Shown piece after piece: positions 6,419 to 8,567 of a DNA stretch of 8,567 nucleotides. Source of the stretch: Candidatus Pacearchaeota archaeon (lineage in GTDB: Archaea > Nanoarchaeota > Nanoarchaeia > Pacearchaeales > GW2011-AR1). Position 1 is the stretch's first letter. Each line of letters starts with the position of its first letter. Made by a program: the position numbers and the translations under genes. A model generated the notes under the pieces. That model saw only the letters and a program-made list of their open reading frames with translations. It did no database searches and was not told the origin of the DNA. The DNA is taken from positions 1 through 8,567 of the forward strand of contig NZAS01000207.1 in NCBI GenBank assembly GCA_002686195.1, read 5' to 3'.

Positions 6419-8567
6419 ATGGCAAAAATTCATATAGAAAATGGAATAATAAGTTCAAGTTCTGATTATAGTTTGTATCATGGTACTACTAAAGTAGTGG
6501 ATGTAAAATCGGATGAATTACGGGTTAGAGGAGATATAGTTGCTGAAACTTATATTGTATCATCTTCTGTAACTGCACTTTCTATAGCAACTTTAAGTGG
6601 ATCAACACAATTTGGTGATGATTTAATAGATACACATGATTTTATGGGTAATGTTAGTATAGGAACAAGAGATTCTGGTAATTTTGGTCCAAATAAATCA
6701 GGTTATGTACCACCTCCTTTACATATATATTCTAATCGTAACGATCATGATGGATCAAGTGACCATCATCTTCTTTTTGTGACTTCAAGTAATTCTACAT
6801 TTCCACGGGTAGGAATTGGCACCGATATGCCTTATGGTATGCTGGATATACATTTTGCAACAGGGTCACGATTCTCCGGAGGTGGATATCAAGGTGATAC
6901 TCCTACTATGCTTTTGAGGAATGCGCATGGTAATGGCGGTATAAATCATGGTACAGGGTCTTGGTCTGGAGCCGGGACGATATTTCAAATTATTGCAAGA
7001 GATGCAACACCAGCTTCTGATGTGGAGTTTGGTACAATTAATTTTGTTCGGGTAGATGAAGACGACGGTAGAATATCTTTTTCAACTAGAACAGCTGGTA
7101 GTAATCAAGCATTAATACATTTTCAGACGGGTAGTATTGGCATTGGAACTACGGCTCCAGATGCTCCAATTCATATATACGGTGGTGGCGCTACACAATC
7201 TTGGACGGCTTTTAGTAGAGCCGCTATTTATCTTGAAAGTTCTGGTACTAGTACGAGTAAAATGATGTTTGCAATCCAGACAGGCGGTGCTAATAACTAT
7301 CCATTTGGTATTACTGAACAAGGTAAAGTTGGCATTGGAAGCTTCAAGGCCACTGCTGGTCCAGGTTGGACTAGTAGTGCGAATCATAGTTCATTACAGG
7401 TAAAATCTGGAAGTAGTGTTACTTACGATGGTACTGATGGTGATACTTGGGGCCCACGTATGTCTATATATAATCATCATGGTCATGTAGGTCAAGCAGC
7501 TGCATTTCAATTTTTTCACGGTAGTGGGTCAGGGGCAACTAACACATATGGTACGTCTGCAATAGTATCGACTAGTAGACCTGGAGGAGCATCTGAATTA
7601 AGATTTATTACTTCAACGGCTAATGCTACGGCTGAAAGAATGATGATAAATAATAGCGGAAGTGTCGGCATCGGGACAACTGTTCCAGATAATGCACATC
7701 TTCATGTTTATGGAACTGGTATAAAACTTAAACTTGAGGGAACTTCTACTGGTGATGTACAAATAGATTTTGAACAAGCTGGTACAAGAAGGCATATTAT
7801 GGGGTATGACCATAGTTCTACTGCTTTTAAGATTGCAAGAGATTTTGACAATGATGATTTTTGTATAGATAATTCTGGCAAAGTCGGCATCGGGACTGCG
7901 GCTCCTACTGAGTTATTACACGTTTCTACATCAACAAATAATGCGGCTTATGTAGCACATTTTCAGGGAAGTCATTCTTCAGGTAAGGGTGTTTTGGTAC
8001 AAGCTGGGGCTACAAATGAACGAATAATTGGATTAAAGAATTATGCGGGGACTGAATATTTTAACCTTATGGGTAATGGCGTTGCCACATTTAATGGGAA
8101 AGTTGATTTAACAAATGCCACTTCTTGGGAGCCTCAATTAAGAATATTTAGTACTCATACTGGTGCCGCTCCTGGGCAATTACAATTTTGGAAACTACCT
8201 TCAGACGATTCTTCCGCTGATGGTGATTATTTAGGACAGATTGGTTGGGCTGGAAAGAATAGTAATGATGATGATACATGGTATTCTACAATGTATGCTA
8301 AATCTCTTGATATAACACATACTGAAGAAGATTTTGGGTTCTATATAGATGGACTTGTCGCTGGTGTGGACGATACTAATGTATTTAAAATTGAATATGG
8401 CAACGCCACATTTGGTGGGATGGTGGGAGCAGGTATTGCTCCTTCGTATCCAGTTCATGCCTATGCCCCATCTGGAAGTACAGCAGTAAGAGCACAAATT
8501 GGGTCTGCATATATTGATTTATATCCACATGGTAGTTGGAATCATATAATGGGGTCTTCGGCTAAAT
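6419..8567 (+). CDS. Second phage tail-fibre-like protein with VGIGT/LHV repeats (3'-partial)
   Basis: The ATG at 6419 begins immediately after the TAA of the upstream gene, and the frame stays open for 716 codons to the right edge, so the C-terminus is missing. AGGA at 6407-6410 lies 8 bases before the ATG and supports this start (MAKIHIENGIISSSSDY). Residues 35-82 form an adapter-like segment containing SGSTQFGDD and DTHDFMGNVSI. Six VGIGT-like turns then start near residues 131, 240, 304, 416, 489 and 669, several followed by P and LHV, IHIY or VHAY. Between them are beta-rich stretches such as GQLQFWKLPSDDSSADGDYLG. In known phage fibres these VGIGT..P..LHV units often lead to an S74-type intramolecular chaperone domain, which would lie beyond this window. 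The likely role is a receptor-binding or accessory fibre subunit. The general class is fairly secure; the exact virion position is unknown. Confidence 0.8.
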   Translation, partial: MAKIHIENGIISSSSDYSLYHGTTKVVDVKSDELRVRGDIVAETYIVSSSVTALSIATLSGSTQFGDDLIDTHDFMGNVSIGTRDSGNFGPNKSGYVPPPLHIYSNRNDHDGSSDHHLLFVTSSNSTFPRVGIGTDMPYGMLDIHFATGSRFSGGGYQGDTPTMLLRNAHGNGGINHGTGSWSGAGTIFQIIARDATPASDVEFGTINFVRVDEDDGRISFSTRTAGSNQALIHFQTGSIGIGTTAPDAPIHIYGGGATQSWTAFSRAAIYLESSGTSTSKMMFAIQTGGANNYPFGITEQGKVGIGSFKATAGPGWTSSANHSSLQVKSGSSVTYDGTDGDTWGPRMSIYNHHGHVGQAAAFQFFHGSGSGATNTYGTSAIVSTSRPGGASELRFITSTANATAERMMINNSGSVGIGTTVPDNAHLHVYGTGIKLKLEGTSTGDVQIDFEQAGTRRHIMGYDHSSTAFKIARDFDNDDFCIDNSGKVGIGTAAPTELLHVSTSTNNAAYVAHFQGSHSSGKGVLVQAGATNERIIGLKNYAGTEYFNLMGNGVATFNGKVDLTNATSWEPQLRIFSTHTGAAPGQLQFWKLPSDDSSADGDYLGQIGWAGKNSNDDDTWYSTMYAKSLDITHTEEDFGFYIDGLVAGVDDTNVFKIEYGNATFGGMVGAGIAPSYPVHAYAPSGSTAVRAQIGSAYIDLYPHGSWNHIMGSSAK
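6521..6664 (+). other. N-terminal adapter-like module of the second fibre
   Basis: Residues 35-82 read RVRGDIVAETYIV, then SVTALSIATLSGSTQFGDD and DTHDFMGNVSIG. A 'SGSTxFGxxxxDxHxFxGxxxI' segment is, from memory, frequent near the start of phage fibre proteins that carry VGIGT/LHV repeats. It is probably a small beta-structured trimerisation or docking unit. The RGD triplet is most likely coincidental. Confidence 0.55.
6809..8470 (+). repeat. Six spaced VGIGTxxPxxxLHV-type units in the second fibre
   Basis: Units begin at 6809 (VGIGTDMPYGMLDIH), 7136 (IGIGTTAPDAPIHIYG), 7328 (VGIGSFKA, then SLQVKSG), 7664 (VGIGTTVPDNAHLHVYG), 7883 (VGIGTAAPTELLHV) and 8423 (VGAGIAPSYPVHAY). Each is usually preceded by a short D/N-x-S/x-G-x strand (NNSGS, DNSGK). 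Spacing ranges from 64 to 180 codons, so these are turns joining variable beta-domains and not a tandem array. The third and sixth are degenerate. The units at 7664 and 7883 share the same GC-rich GTC GGC ATC GGG codons. Confidence 0.8.

Noticed and set aside
6527..6535. RGD triplet in the second fibre as an integrin-type binding site
   Set aside because: A three-residue match inside a beta-strand-like segment is expected by chance and has no clear role in a bacterial virus.

Overview
This window looks like part of the adhesion or tail-fibre locus of a tailed phage (Caudoviricetes) or prophage. It is AT-rich by eye, uses the standard code, and is read entirely on the + strand. It holds two very long, low-complexity, Gly/Ser/Thr/Asn-rich genes lying head to tail, with almost no non-coding DNA. 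No bacterial housekeeping gene, RNA gene or transposase is visible. The style of the modules (ISGSNGN, KIAGWTI, KARLGDLSGL, VGIGT..P..LHV) is what I associate with fibre and structural proteins of uncultured, often marine, phages. That assignment is from memory and not from a search.

Layout. Positions 2-6418 are the 3' part of a first giant fibre gene (at least 2137 codons, open at the left edge). From N- to C-terminus it contains: repeated TGSQVLFTGGKIAG / IAGW-type units; a 38-residue tandem repeat (KFYLGESS.YISGSNGN); a conserved central module (GW.L ... RGTLKT ... KARLGDLSGL ... FGLYSENVFLEG ... GSIGG); a beta-solenoid-like region of about 40 FIGGG/IVGG rungs (3284-5608); a 14-residue heptad-like repeat (DSGSFSTRVTxLxL); and a compact, non-repetitive C-terminal domain. 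Positions 6419-8567 are the 5' part of a second fibre gene (at least 716 codons, open at the right edge). It has a short N-terminal adapter and six spaced VGIGT...P...LHV-type units, an architecture that often precedes an intramolecular chaperone domain. Such a domain would lie outside the window.

The two genes abut exactly: the TAA of the first is followed directly by the ATG of the second, in the same reading frame, with an AGGA ribosome-binding site inside the end of the first gene. They are probably co-transcribed and translationally coupled, and both are likely virion fibre or adhesin subunits. I see no promoter or terminator. The features most worth a second look are the regular alternation of two rung types in the solenoid, the patchy silent divergence between tandem repeats, partial rungs, and the single in-frame stop separating the two giant genes. 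I found no evidence for an unknown enzymatic, defence or mobile system.
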